Assembly (NCBI GenBank): GCA_934359255.1
Contig: CAKRLG010000008.1
Coordinates: 1 to 64,000 of the forward strand
Source of the DNA: an uncultured Ruminococcus sp.
GTDB lineage: Bacteria; Bacillota; Clostridia; Lachnospirales; Lachnospiraceae
Reading direction: 5' to 3'
DNA: 64,000 nucleotides
Shown: piece after piece, positions 25,700-34,069 of the stretch
How the letters are laid out: the number at the start of each line of letters is the position of its first letter
Position numbering within the stretch: the stretch's first letter is position 1
Position numbers and translations under genes: made by a program
Notes under the pieces: model-generated
What the model was told of the DNA's origin: nothing
The model's input: only the letters and a program-made list of their open reading frames with translations
Database searches by the model: none

Positions 25700-25904
25700 T
25701 CAGGGTGGAAGCAGTCTGGCAATCCAGATGATGCATGGAAAAGAACTGGCAAAATTAAAGCAGGAACTTCTCTCGGATCTTCCCGGCGAAGAAATACAGC
25801 TGCTTACTGTCAGCCGTCCGTCTGCATACACGGAGTATGAACCGTTTTGCTTTCTTGATACGCCGGATCATTTTGTACAGGAAGTGAAAAACTGCTTTTA
25901 CTGA
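25674..25904 (+). CDS. small unknown protein of the XRE/RelA-SpoT module
   Basis: A 76-residue protein whose ATG at 25674 overlaps the end of the synthetase gene by 26 bases, with GAGGAGG upstream, so the two are translationally coupled. The sequence begins MCYLIAKNNQGGSSLAIQM and later has LLTVSRPSAYTEYEPF. Similar small proteins beginning MCYLIAK are common in Firmicutes as uncharacterised genes, as far as remembered. No catalytic motif is seen. In this operon it could be a neutraliser, sensor or co-toxin. Confidence 0.7.
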   Translation: MCYLIAKNNQGGSSLAIQMMHGKELAKLKQELLSDLPGEEIQLLTVSRPSAYTEYEPFCFLDTPDHFVQEVKNCFY

Positions 25905-26021
25905 TGGGATTTTCTGGAGTTTCGTGCTATAATACATTCATGCGCGAAAGTAAACAATACATTATGTATGAGAAATTAGAGGTGTGTTTCAGGCACAGTG
26001 CACACCGGACAGGAGAAAAAT

Positions 26022-26621
26022 ATGGACTATATAGCAAGAGAAGATGCACTGGCATTATTAAAAAGATACAATCAGGATCCGTTTCATCTGCAGCATGCAT
26101 TTACCGTGGAAGCTGTAATGAAATGGTATGCTAACGAACTGGGATACGGCAAAGACGCAGAATACTGGGGTATCGTAGGACTTCTGCATGACATTGATTT
26201 TGAACAGTATCCGGAAGAACACTGCCTGAAAGCACCGGAACTTTTAAGAGAGGGAGGCGTTGGTGAAGATATCATCCACAGTGTAGTCTCCCATGGATAT
26301 GGCATCACGATCGGATGTGGTGTTACCCTTGATGTAGCACCGGAACATGAGATGGAAAAAGTACTGTTTGCAGCCGACGAACTGACCGGACTGATCTGGG
26401 CGGCAGCACTGATGCGTCCTTCAAAAAGCACAAAAGACATGGAACTGAAATCTTTAAAGAAAAAATACAAGAGCAAAGGATTTGCCGCAGGATGTTCAAG
26501 AGAAGTTATTCAGCGCGGAGCCGATCAGCTCGGCTGGAATCTGGAAAAACTGCTGACGATGACAATGGAAGCAATGAAAGCAACCGAAGATATGATTAAT
26601 GCGGAGTGTGAATCTCTGTAA
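26022..26621 (+). CDS. HD-domain hydrolase
   Basis: A 199-residue metal-dependent phosphohydrolase of the HD superfamily. Visible ligands are H25 in HLQHAFTVE, H56-D57 in GLLHDIDFEQYPEEHC, a further His in SVVSHGYG and an Asp in LFAADELTGLI. Substrates in this superfamily include nucleotides and cyclic or hyperphosphorylated nucleotides; none can be assigned here. AGGAGA precedes ATG 26022 and a TATAAT lies upstream in the 25920s-25930s. It sits directly after the RelA/SpoT module, but the intervening promoter-like sequence suggests a separate unit. Confidence 0.85.
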   Translation: MDYIAREDALALLKRYNQDPFHLQHAFTVEAVMKWYANELGYGKDAEYWGIVGLLHDIDFEQYPEEHCLKAPELLREGGVGEDIIHSVVSHGYGITIGCGVTLDVAPEHEMEKVLFAADELTGLIWAAALMRPSKSTKDMELKSLKKKYKSKGFAAGCSREVIQRGADQLGWNLEKLLTMTMEAMKATEDMINAECESL

Positions 26622-26639
26622 AACAAATCGAGATACTGA

Positions 26640-26691
26640 ATCCGAAAGTGAATCGGCTATTTGACAGTTTGTTCACTTTCGGATATTTTTT
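26640..26691 (+). terminator. terminator after the HD gene
   Basis: 13-base perfect arms ATCCGAAAGTGAA (26640-26652) / TTCACTTTCGGAT (26672-26684) followed by ATTTTTT. Confidence 0.85.
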
Positions 26692-26845
26692 GCAAATATT
26701 GCCCCACACATGTCGATTATTTTTAGAACTTCTGTGACCGCGACTTCCTTAAGAATTCTTGAATTCTTGCGGGTTATACTTGCGAAAAACAGCGTATACT
26801 GATATAGTACAAAAAACAACAGTTCCAAAGAGGAGAACAGACAAT

Positions 26846-28441
26846 ATGAAAAAAGGAAAAATCAAAGCACTTCTAGTGTTGCTGGTGATCGTTCTTGCGG
26901 GGATCTATTATTATGTAACAATCCCGGCGATCAACATTCATTCTACGGGAATCTGGATTTTTATCCTGTTGGTACTCGTATTGATTCTGGCAGCTTATGC
27001 GGCTAAAAAGAAGTTTACCAGCATCCGTGAGGTGAAAAGCAACAAGTTTCTGAAAATCGTAGGCATCGTACTGATGGCTGAACTGCTTGTATTTGCAGCA
27101 GGAAGCATCTTATCTTCCCCCATCGTAAATGCAAAACAGTATCGAAATCTGCTGACCATCGAGGAACGCGACTTTTCGGAAGATATCCAGCCGGTGAATT
27201 TCAGTCAGATTCCGTTGCTTGACAAGGACAGTGCAATGATTCTTGGAAACCGGAAAATGGGAAGTATGGTAGATATGGTTTCTCAGTTTGAGGTCAGCGA
27301 TCTGTATTCGCAGATCAATTATCAGGAAAAACCGGTTCGCGTGACTCCGCTGGTCTACGCAAGTCCGATCAAATGGCTGACCAACCAGTCGCAGGGAATT
27401 CCGGCGTATATTATGATCGATATGACCACGCAGGATACTTCGCTGGTAAAACTGGACAAACCGATCCGTTATTCCGAGGCAGAATATCTGAACCGGAATA
27501 TTTACCGCCATCTCCGTTTTCATTATCCGACCTATATCTTTGATCAGCTGAGTTTTGAAATCGATGATGATGGAACTCCTTACTGGGTCTGCCCGGTGCG
27601 GAAGTATACGATTGGACTTTTTGGAGGTGCAACAATCGGCAGAGTTGTCCTGTGTAATGCCCAGACGGGAGAATGCCTGGATTACGCGTTAAAAGACTGT
27701 CCGGAATGGGTAGACCGTGCCAATCCGGCAGATCTTCTGATTCAACAGTATAATTATTATGGAACACTGGTGCACGGTTATATCAACAGTATCTTCGGAC
27801 AGAAAGGCTGCCTGAAATCTACAGACGGATATAATTACATGGCGATGGAAGACGATGTATGGGTATACACCGGTGTAACTTCTGTCAGCGGAGATCAGTC
27901 CAACGTAGGGTTTGTTCTGATCAATCAGCGTACCAGAGAAACGCGATATTATAAAGTAAACGGAGCAGAAGAGTATTCTGCGATGGGATCCGCGGAAGGG
28001 CAGGTTCAGAATCTTGGATACAAGGCAACTTTCCCGATCCTTTTGAATATTTCCAATGAACCAACATACTTTATGGCATTGAAAGACGGTGCCGGACTGG
28101 TAAAAAAATATGCGATGGTAAACATCCAGAAATACCAGAATGTTGCCATCGGAGATACGGTATCCGCCTGCCAGGATGCCTATGTGAAACTCCTGAATAC
28201 CAGTGGAATCACTGCCGGAAATGAGAGCGATTCCAAAACTGTCACCGGAACGATCCAGCGAATCGCGCAAAGCGTTATCGACGGCAATTCCCATTTCTAC
28301 CTGGTATTAAACGGACATTCCGAGATTTTCGATGTCCCGGTTCAGGATTATCTGCAGGTAGTAACATTGCAGGAGGGAGACACAGTTACAGTAGAATACC
28401 TGGGAGGAACGCCGGTTTGTACGGTGTTGAACCTGGAGTAG
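26846..28441 (+). CDS. conserved membrane-anchored protein of unknown function
   Basis: A 531-residue protein. Three hydrophobic segments lie in the first 95 residues (about 8-26, 34-55, 72-92), followed by a roughly 430-residue soluble, probably extracytoplasmic part. In it PAYIMIDMTTQDTSLVKL and FEIDDDGTPYWVCPVRKYT, then GRVVLCNAQTGECLDY, look like a PepSY-like alpha/beta repeat, but this is only an impression. It starts at ATG 26846 behind AGAGGAG. A direct repeat of GAATTCTTG lies upstream (near 26755-26770). I do not recognise a function. Confidence 0.7.
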   Translation: MKKGKIKALLVLLVIVLAGIYYYVTIPAINIHSTGIWIFILLVLVLILAAYAAKKKFTSIREVKSNKFLKIVGIVLMAELLVFAAGSILSSPIVNAKQYRNLLTIEERDFSEDIQPVNFSQIPLLDKDSAMILGNRKMGSMVDMVSQFEVSDLYSQINYQEKPVRVTPLVYASPIKWLTNQSQGIPAYIMIDMTTQDTSLVKLDKPIRYSEAEYLNRNIYRHLRFHYPTYIFDQLSFEIDDDGTPYWVCPVRKYTIGLFGGATIGRVVLCNAQTGECLDYALKDCPEWVDRANPADLLIQQYNYYGTLVHGYINSIFGQKGCLKSTDGYNYMAMEDDVWVYTGVTSVSGDQSNVGFVLINQRTRETRYYKVNGAEEYSAMGSAEGQVQNLGYKATFPILLNISNEPTYFMALKDGAGLVKKYAMVNIQKYQNVAIGDTVSACQDAYVKLLNTSGITAGNESDSKTVTGTIQRIAQSVIDGNSHFYLVLNGHSEIFDVPVQDYLQVVTLQEGDTVTVEYLGGTPVCTVLNLE

Positions 28442-28452
28442 AAAATTTTTAC

Positions 28453-28481
28453 TTGGCAGCGAAAGATTTTCATGCTATAAT
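28453..28481 (+). promoter_or_regulatory. promoter after the membrane-protein gene
   Basis: TTGGCA (28453-28458), 17-base spacer, TATAAT (28476-28481). It is followed only 50 bases later by a hairpin terminator, so it either makes a short RNA or a leader for the symporter gene at 28704. Confidence 0.65.
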
Positions 28482-28531
28482 AAGCAAAATCAAATGATAA
28501 ACAAAATACAGGTAAGATATGTAAGTCCAAG

Positions 28532-28562
28532 GGCGGACATCCGAGAGGGTGTCTGCCTTTTT
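28532..28562 (+). terminator. terminator or attenuator upstream of the symporter
   Basis: 11-bp stem GGCGGACATCC (28532-28542) / GGGTGTCTGCC (28547-28557) with two G-U pairs, then TTTTT. It stands between the promoter at 28453 and the symporter start, so it could be conditional. No known riboswitch consensus such as glycine is seen in the short region before it. Confidence 0.75.
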
Positions 28563-28703
28563 CAATATACAGGGAATTATCATCCTGCATAGGAATCAGA
28601 GCACATAGAAACCTTACAGAATCTTTTGAACGCTCAGCAGCTATGAAGATACGAAATATCTATGAGATTTACATATCTGCACCACAGAAGGGAGAACAAA
28701 CAT

Positions 28704-30086
28704 ATGGAAAAGTTCAGTCAACTGGTAACCTGGGTGGACGGAAAAGTCTGGGGCTGGGGGATGATTCTGTTACTTCTCGGAACTCATCTTTTCATGACCG
28801 TTCGAACCGGGTTTATCCAGAGAAAAACAATTACAAAAGGAATCCGACTTTCCGTATCCAAGGAACCGGATGCAGATGGTGAAGTCAGTCAGTTCGGAGC
28901 ACTTGCCACTGCACTGGCATCTACAATCGGAACCGGAAACATTATCGGTGTGGGAACTGCCGTTGCCTTAGGTGGTCCTGGTGCTGTTTTATGGTGCTGG
29001 CTTACCGGTGTGTTCGGTATCGCGACGAAATACAGTGAATCACTGATTGCAGTAAAATATCGTGTCAAAACCGAAGACGGACGAATGCAGGGTGGTGCCA
29101 TGTACGCGCTGGAACGCGGTTTACATATGCGGTGGCTGGGGCTGATCTTTGCTGTATTTGCAGGGTTTGCTTCGTTCGGTATCGGATGTGCCACACAGGT
29201 CAACGCCATCGCTACCGTCTGTAATGAGAATCTTCATATCAATAAAGCAGTTGTCGGAATCATCGTTGGCGTTCTGACAGCAGTTGTCATCTTTGGTGGA
29301 ATCAAAAGCATCGCAAGGGTCTGCGAACGACTGGTTCCGTTTATGGCACTTTTCTATGTACTTGGCTGTATCGTGATTCTTGGAATTAATTATGACTATA
29401 TCATTCCGGCAATCACAACTATCTGTCGCCTGGCATTCCAACCGGGAGCAGCAGCCGGCGGTCTGGTAGGAAGCGGAATCATGCTGGCTATGCGTTACGG
29501 AGTTGCCCGTGGACTGTTTTCCAATGAATCCGGTATGGGTTCTGCGCCGATCGCCGCAGCGGCAGCACAGACACGAAACCCTGTACGCCAGGCACTGGTT
29601 TCCTCCACCGGAACTTTCTGGGATACTGTAGTCGTATGTCTGATGACCGGTCTGGTACTGGTTTCTACGATTATGAAAAACCCGGCTATCAATGCCAATG
29701 AGATCACCGATGGCGGTGTGCTGACCTCTCTTGCTTTCGACCAGATCCCGATCATCGGACCGCTGATCCTTGTCGTTGGAATTATTTCCTTCGCATTCTC
29801 TACGATCCTTGGCTGGGCATATTACGGGGAACGTTGTGTGGAATATTTTGCAGGGAAAAAGGGACTGATTCCTTATCGTGTGTTATATATCGCCGTAGCT
29901 GTGATCGCCCCGGTGGTAGCACTGGATGTAGTATGGGACATCGCCGATATCCTGAACGCCCTGATGGCAATCCCGAACCTAATCGCCGTACTGCTCCTTT
30001 CACCGGTTATAGTGAAAGAAACGAAAAAATACCTGGATGACCTGGACGCAAAAGATGATACGGAGATTCCGGTGATTAAAAAATAG
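28704..30086 (+). CDS. alanine/glycine:cation symporter (AGCS family)
   Basis: A 460-residue membrane protein of the AGCS family, which takes up alanine or glycine with sodium or protons. Strong family stretches are ALATALASTIGTGNIIGVG, KYSESLIAVKYR, GGAMYALERGL, GVARGLFSNESGMGSAPIAAAAA and STILGWAYYGERC. About 10-11 helices are visible. ATG 28704 follows GGGAGAA. The leader carries a promoter followed by a terminator-like hairpin about 140 bases before the start codon. Confidence 0.93.
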   Translation: MEKFSQLVTWVDGKVWGWGMILLLLGTHLFMTVRTGFIQRKTITKGIRLSVSKEPDADGEVSQFGALATALASTIGTGNIIGVGTAVALGGPGAVLWCWLTGVFGIATKYSESLIAVKYRVKTEDGRMQGGAMYALERGLHMRWLGLIFAVFAGFASFGIGCATQVNAIATVCNENLHINKAVVGIIVGVLTAVVIFGGIKSIARVCERLVPFMALFYVLGCIVILGINYDYIIPAITTICRLAFQPGAAAGGLVGSGIMLAMRYGVARGLFSNESGMGSAPIAAAAAQTRNPVRQALVSSTGTFWDTVVVCLMTGLVLVSTIMKNPAINANEITDGGVLTSLAFDQIPIIGPLILVVGIISFAFSTILGWAYYGERCVEYFAGKKGLIPYRVLYIAVAVIAPVVALDVVWDIADILNALMAIPNLIAVLLLSPVIVKETKKYLDDLDAKDDTEIPVIKK

Positions 30087-30110
30087 CAAAAAATGATGAT
30101 GAGTTAAAAA

Positions 30111-30156
30111 GCGAGCATATACCGATTATTTTGTCGTGGTATATGCTCGCTTTTTT
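30111..30156. terminator. strong terminator after the symporter
   Basis: Perfect 13-bp stem GCGAGCATATACC (30111-30123) / GGTATATGCTCGC (30138-30150) with A-rich left flank and six T on the right, able to work on both strands. Confidence 0.92.
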
Positions 30157-30159
30157 ACT

Positions 30160-30444
30160 TGTATGACAGAGATTTTCGCTTAACTGTAAAACAAATAGAA
30201 TTTGACGAATCATAACTTTTAGGGTATAAGAATTACAAGCAGCTGAATTTGCAAAAATGACGGTAGAAGAAGTAAAGGCTTTGGATACGGTTTCTAAGGA
30301 TGAATAGAAGACAATCGGGGTAGTCTGACAAGTAAGTGCCTGGGATCAACTTGCTATTTGTCCTGTTAGATGGTAAAATCAAAGTACATTGGGGCAGAGT
30401 ATCTTCCGTTCCAGTAGTATAGCTTCGGAAAGGAGCATGAAAAA
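30160..30444. other. spacer before the AAA/PD-(D/E)XK gene
   Basis: About 285 bases with no intact gene. A 22-codon open stretch (30239-30307, AAEFAKMTVEEVKALDTVS) without start or ribosome site may be the tail of a lost gene. A GGAAAGGAGC ribosome site lies just before 30445. Confidence 0.45.
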
Positions 30445-32151
30445 ATGGCAATAGCGTTGAAGCTTCCTGTCGGAATCGAAGATTTTAGGGAAATTCGCCG
30501 ACAGGGTTTTTACTACGTTGATAAGACAAGACTGATTGAACAGCTACTTGATAGCTGGGGAAAGGTTAATCTTTTTACACGACCGCGCCGCTTCGGGAAG
30601 ACGTTAACTATGAGTATGCTCCGCTACTTTTTTGAAATAGGTGCAGATAAGACATTGTTTGATGGTCTTTATATTTCACAGAATGAGCAATTCTGCGAAG
30701 AATATATGGGCAAATTCCCGGTTGTGTTTCTTACATTAAAAGGTGTGGACGGAACCACATTTGAAGAAGCCAGACTCAGTCTTGCAGAATTGATTGCAGC
30801 AGAAGCCAGACGGTTTAAATTCTTACTGGAAAGTAATAAACTGGATGATGACGATAAAGAAATGTATCGCGAATTGATTTCTTTAAACAAGAGCCAAAAC
30901 CCGGCGACTTCAGTAAAACTCAGATTTTCGCTTAAAAATCTATCGGAGTTGTTATATAAGCATTACGAACAGAAGACAATCGTGTTAATCGATGAATATG
31001 ATGTGCCTCTCGACAAAGCCTTTCAGGATGGATACTATGGAGAAATGGTATCGTTAATCCGAGGATTGTTGGGTGAGACACTTAAAACGAATGATTTCCT
31101 TCAATTTGCTGTTTTAACTGGGTGTTTGCGGGTATCTAAAGAAAGTATTTTTACGGGGCTCAACAATTTTAAAATCCTATCGATTACAGATGTTCGCTTC
31201 GATGAACAATTCGGATTCACAGAGAATGAAGTAAAAAAACTGTTGAATGCATATCACTTGGAGTCTCATTTGCCAGAAGTGAAAGAGTGGTATGACGGAT
31301 ATCATTTCGGAGATGCAGATATTTATTGCCCTTGGGACGTAATCAATCATGTAGAGTTGCTTTGTGAAGACTCAAAAGCAGAACCAAAATGTTATTGGAT
31401 CAATAGCAGCGGTAATTCACTTGTAAAGCGCTTTATTTCTAAAGCAAATAAAACGACGCGAGATGAAATTGAACGCCTGATTGCGGGAGAGCCAATAGAA
31501 AAATCCGTTCGCCTTGAATTGACTTATGATGAAATCGATAATGGTATTGATAATATTTGGAGTGTGTTATTTACAACAGGATACTTGACGCAGATTGGAA
31601 TGACAGAACAGGGAGCATATAGGCTGGTCATTCCAAATAAAGAAGTGCGAGAGGTGTACAAACTTCAGATACAGGACTGGTTTGATAAAAAACTGCGTGA
31701 CAATACTGAACAGTTAACAGCTTTTTGGGATTCAGTCGAAGGGGGAAATGGAGAGGCGGTAGAACAGTATCTGAATCGAACACTCAGCAATTCGATTAGT
31801 GTTTTTGACACGAAGGCACCGGAGAAAGAAAAGGAAAGTTCCTATCACACACTTTTAGTTGGTCTGTTAACAGGAAATACAGACTGGGTGGTCAGGTCAA
31901 ATATAGAAGCTGGAGAGGGCTTTGCAGATATTATTGTTGAACCTGAAGATCTGGATGCAGGTATTATCCTCGAGCTTAAGTATTCGAAAGAAGCAACCGG
32001 ATTGGAAAAAGCTTGCAAAAAAGCAATTCAACAAATCAAAGATCGAAGATATTCTGAATATTTGAAAAATGATGGCCGTCATAATATAATACTTTATGGT
32101 ATCGCCTTTTATAAAAAGAGATGTAAAGCAATAGTTGAAAAAATGATTTGA
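30445..32151 (+). CDS. AAA-ATPase-like / PD-(D/E)XK nuclease family protein
   Basis: A 568-residue protein of a family abundant in gut bacteria: an N-terminal AAA-like domain (Walker A-like TRPRRFGKT, residues 45-53; VLIDEYDVPLDKA as Walker B near 175-190) and a C-terminal PD-(D/E)XK nuclease fold with D495 (GFADI), E510 and K512 (ILELKYS), followed by YGIAFYKKRCKA. The family is lineage-expanded and its role is unproven; defence, mobile-element or DNA-repair roles have been proposed. Codon use is AT-richer than the flanking metabolic genes. A truncated relative lies at 13417-13653. Confidence 0.88.
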   Translation: MAIALKLPVGIEDFREIRRQGFYYVDKTRLIEQLLDSWGKVNLFTRPRRFGKTLTMSMLRYFFEIGADKTLFDGLYISQNEQFCEEYMGKFPVVFLTLKGVDGTTFEEARLSLAELIAAEARRFKFLLESNKLDDDDKEMYRELISLNKSQNPATSVKLRFSLKNLSELLYKHYEQKTIVLIDEYDVPLDKAFQDGYYGEMVSLIRGLLGETLKTNDFLQFAVLTGCLRVSKESIFTGLNNFKILSITDVRFDEQFGFTENEVKKLLNAYHLESHLPEVKEWYDGYHFGDADIYCPWDVINHVELLCEDSKAEPKCYWINSSGNSLVKRFISKANKTTRDEIERLIAGEPIEKSVRLELTYDEIDNGIDNIWSVLFTTGYLTQIGMTEQGAYRLVIPNKEVREVYKLQIQDWFDKKLRDNTEQLTAFWDSVEGGNGEAVEQYLNRTLSNSISVFDTKAPEKEKESSYHTLLVGLLTGNTDWVVRSNIEAGEGFADIIVEPEDLDAGIILELKYSKEATGLEKACKKAIQQIKDRRYSEYLKNDGRHNIILYGIAFYKKRCKAIVEKMI

Positions 32152-32171
32152 CTGGTTTATATAGCTATATC

Positions 32172-32211
32172 GAAAAAGTATCTATCGGAGTAATCTGATA
32201 GGTGCTTTTTC
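32172..32211 (+). terminator. terminator after the AAA/nuclease gene
   Basis: Arms 32172-32186 (GAAAAAGTATCTATC) and 32197-32211 (GATAGGTGCTTTTTC) pair with one G-U and end in a T-run. Confidence 0.8.
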
Positions 32212-32273
32212 ATGCCATTTCACATAAAAATATCAAACAGAAAAACAACTGGTATTCCAAGGGGGGATTTTTA

Positions 32274-33902
32274 ATGAATAGAATAATTACATATGCATTA
32301 GGACTTGATTTTGGTACGTTATCGGTGAGAGCGGTGCTTGTCAATCTGTGTGACGGGCAGATAGTTGCCAGCGAAACCTGTGCGTATGCACATGGGGTTC
32401 TTAATCCGACAGGATTTGATTATGGAAAAATCGATGGGAGCTGTGCCCTGCAGGAGCCGGATGATTATCTGAAAGCAATGCAGGAAACTGTTACGCGCGC
32501 GATAGAAAGCAGTGGACTCGCACCGGAACAGATCAGCTGTATCGGTGTGGATTTTACTTCCTGTACGATGCTTCCGATTGATAAGAATGGTATACCTCTA
32601 TGCCGGCAGGAACAGTGGAAGAACCACAAAAATGCATACGCAAAGCTATGGAAGCATCATGGCGCACAGCGTTTCGCCGACCGGATCAACGCTGTTCTGG
32701 AAGAAAAGGATCTGCAGTACAGCCCTGTATTTGGTGGCAGAATCTCCTGCGAACTGATGATTCCGAAGATTATGGAAACACTCGCGGAGGATCCGGAACT
32801 TTATATGGCTGCAGACGCTTTTGTGGAAGCAGGAGACTGGGTCACACAGACGCTAACTCATACTACAAACCGCAGTATTTCAATGGCAGGTTATAAAGCC
32901 TGGTATGATAATGATAACGGATATCCTGAAAATGATCTTTTGGCTTCGTTTGATCCGGCACTGGAGAACGTAGTAACAGATAAATTAGCTGGAAGTATCT
33001 GTCCGGTGGGAACATCGGCTGGAACGCTTACCGCGGAATGGGCTGATATTCTTGGACTTTGTCCCGGCCTTCCGGTTGCACCTGCTATCATCGATTCTCA
33101 TGCCGGTGTTCCGGGATGTGGTGTCAGCAGACCGGATCAGGCGATGCTTGTTCTGGGAACTTCCAGTGTACTGATCAGCCTTGGTTCCGAAAAGTATTCT
33201 GAAAAAGGAATTTATGGAAATATTCGTGATGCTATCGTTCCCGGATTTTATGCTCTGGAATCGGGGCTTGCATGTGTGGGGGATCTGTTTGAATGGTTTC
33301 TGACACACATGGTTCCGTATCAATATTATGAAGAATCCAAAGAACAGGGAATTTCCCTTCATCAATTGCTAAGCAGGAAAGCCTCGGAACTTCCTGTCCG
33401 GGAAGATGATCTTCTGGTTCTGGAATGGTGGAATGGAAATAAAACACCATATGTGGACGGTAATCTGAAGGGAATGATCTACGGACTTACACTTGCCACC
33501 AGACCGGAAGAGATTTATCGTGCCCTGATCCAGGCAACAGCTTTCGGAACCAGACAGATTCTGGATCTATATGAAAAGCAGGGGATTCGGATCCATGAGA
33601 TTCTCTGCAGTGGCGGTATCGCCAATAAGAACCCGCTGGTTATGCAGATTTATGCAGATATTCTTGGAAAAAACCTGAAAGTCACTTCAAGCACTCAGAC
33701 TGCAGCGTTGGGATCCGCAATTTATGCTTCGTTGTGCCTCGGAGCAGACCAGGGAGGCTACGACAGTTACGAAGATGCGGTAACACATATGGTTCCGGAT
33801 GAAGGGATCTGTTATGTGCCAAATGCGGAGTATATGGAAGTTTACGGCAGAATGTATGAGCGGTATAAAATGTTTGCAGAATTGGCACACAGGAATGCTT
33901 GA
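32274..33902 (+). CDS. araB: ribulokinase
   Basis: A 542-residue FGGY-family carbohydrate kinase. The N-terminal ALGLDFGTLSVRAVLVN phosphate loop, CIGVDFTSCTMLP, VEAGDWVTQTLT and the C-terminal ILCSGGIANKNPLVMQIYADILG are characteristic of L-ribulokinase. It phosphorylates L-ribulose in the arabinose pathway. ATG 32274 follows AAGGGGGG; upstream codons in the frame lie in the previous terminator. No araA or araD is adjacent, but the GH51 arabinofuranosidase gene is only 1.1 kb downstream, in the opposite direction. Confidence 0.92.
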   Translation: MNRIITYALGLDFGTLSVRAVLVNLCDGQIVASETCAYAHGVLNPTGFDYGKIDGSCALQEPDDYLKAMQETVTRAIESSGLAPEQISCIGVDFTSCTMLPIDKNGIPLCRQEQWKNHKNAYAKLWKHHGAQRFADRINAVLEEKDLQYSPVFGGRISCELMIPKIMETLAEDPELYMAADAFVEAGDWVTQTLTHTTNRSISMAGYKAWYDNDNGYPENDLLASFDPALENVVTDKLAGSICPVGTSAGTLTAEWADILGLCPGLPVAPAIIDSHAGVPGCGVSRPDQAMLVLGTSSVLISLGSEKYSEKGIYGNIRDAIVPGFYALESGLACVGDLFEWFLTHMVPYQYYEESKEQGISLHQLLSRKASELPVREDDLLVLEWWNGNKTPYVDGNLKGMIYGLTLATRPEEIYRALIQATAFGTRQILDLYEKQGIRIHEILCSGGIANKNPLVMQIYADILGKNLKVTSSTQTAALGSAIYASLCLGADQGGYDSYEDAVTHMVPDEGICYVPNAEYMEVYGRMYERYKMFAELAHRNA

Positions 33903-33956
33903 CTTTATAAGTAATCTGTTTTATCTTACTCATAAGAAAGTAACTTACGAGTTACT
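33899..33956 (+). promoter_or_regulatory. promoter and dyad for the yitT gene
   Basis: TTGACT (33899-33904) overlaps the araB stop codon; after 17 bases comes TATCTT (33922-33927). A perfect inverted repeat AGTAACT (33939-33945) / AGTTACT (33950-33956) lies just after the expected transcription start, as for a repressor site. Confidence 0.55.
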
Positions 33957-33989
33957 AACTCACAAGTGTAATTTATTGGAGATGGACAG

Positions 33990-34058
33990 ATGAATCAATT
34001 TTATTGCCGTGAGAATGATTTTTGGGAGCTGCGCTACGGCGATGCCCTATTTTTATAA
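33990..34058 (+). CDS. 22-codon upstream ORF before yitT
   Basis: MNQFYCRENDFWELRYGDAL and two more residues, with GGAGATG upstream. Its stop TAA (34056-34058) shares a base with the ATGG at 34058, just before the yitT ribosome site. It could be a leader peptide coupling translation or the remains of a larger gene. No family recognised. Confidence 0.35.
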   Translation: MNQFYCRENDFWELRYGDALFL

Positions 34059-34069
34059 TGGAGAACAAA

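Noticed and set aside
28482..28703. Possible glycine riboswitch before the AGCS symporter
   Set aside because: The leader before the hairpin is about 45 bases, too short for a glycine aptamer, and conserved motifs are absent.
30239..30307. 22-codon stretch AAEFAKMTVEEVKALDTVS...
   Set aside because: Possible gene tail, but too short to assign to a family; kept only as part of the spacer description.
30445..32151. Reading the AAA/PD-(D/E)XK gene as a defined phage-defence system
   Set aside because: The family is widespread with unproven function and no partner defence gene is adjacent, so no defence call is made.
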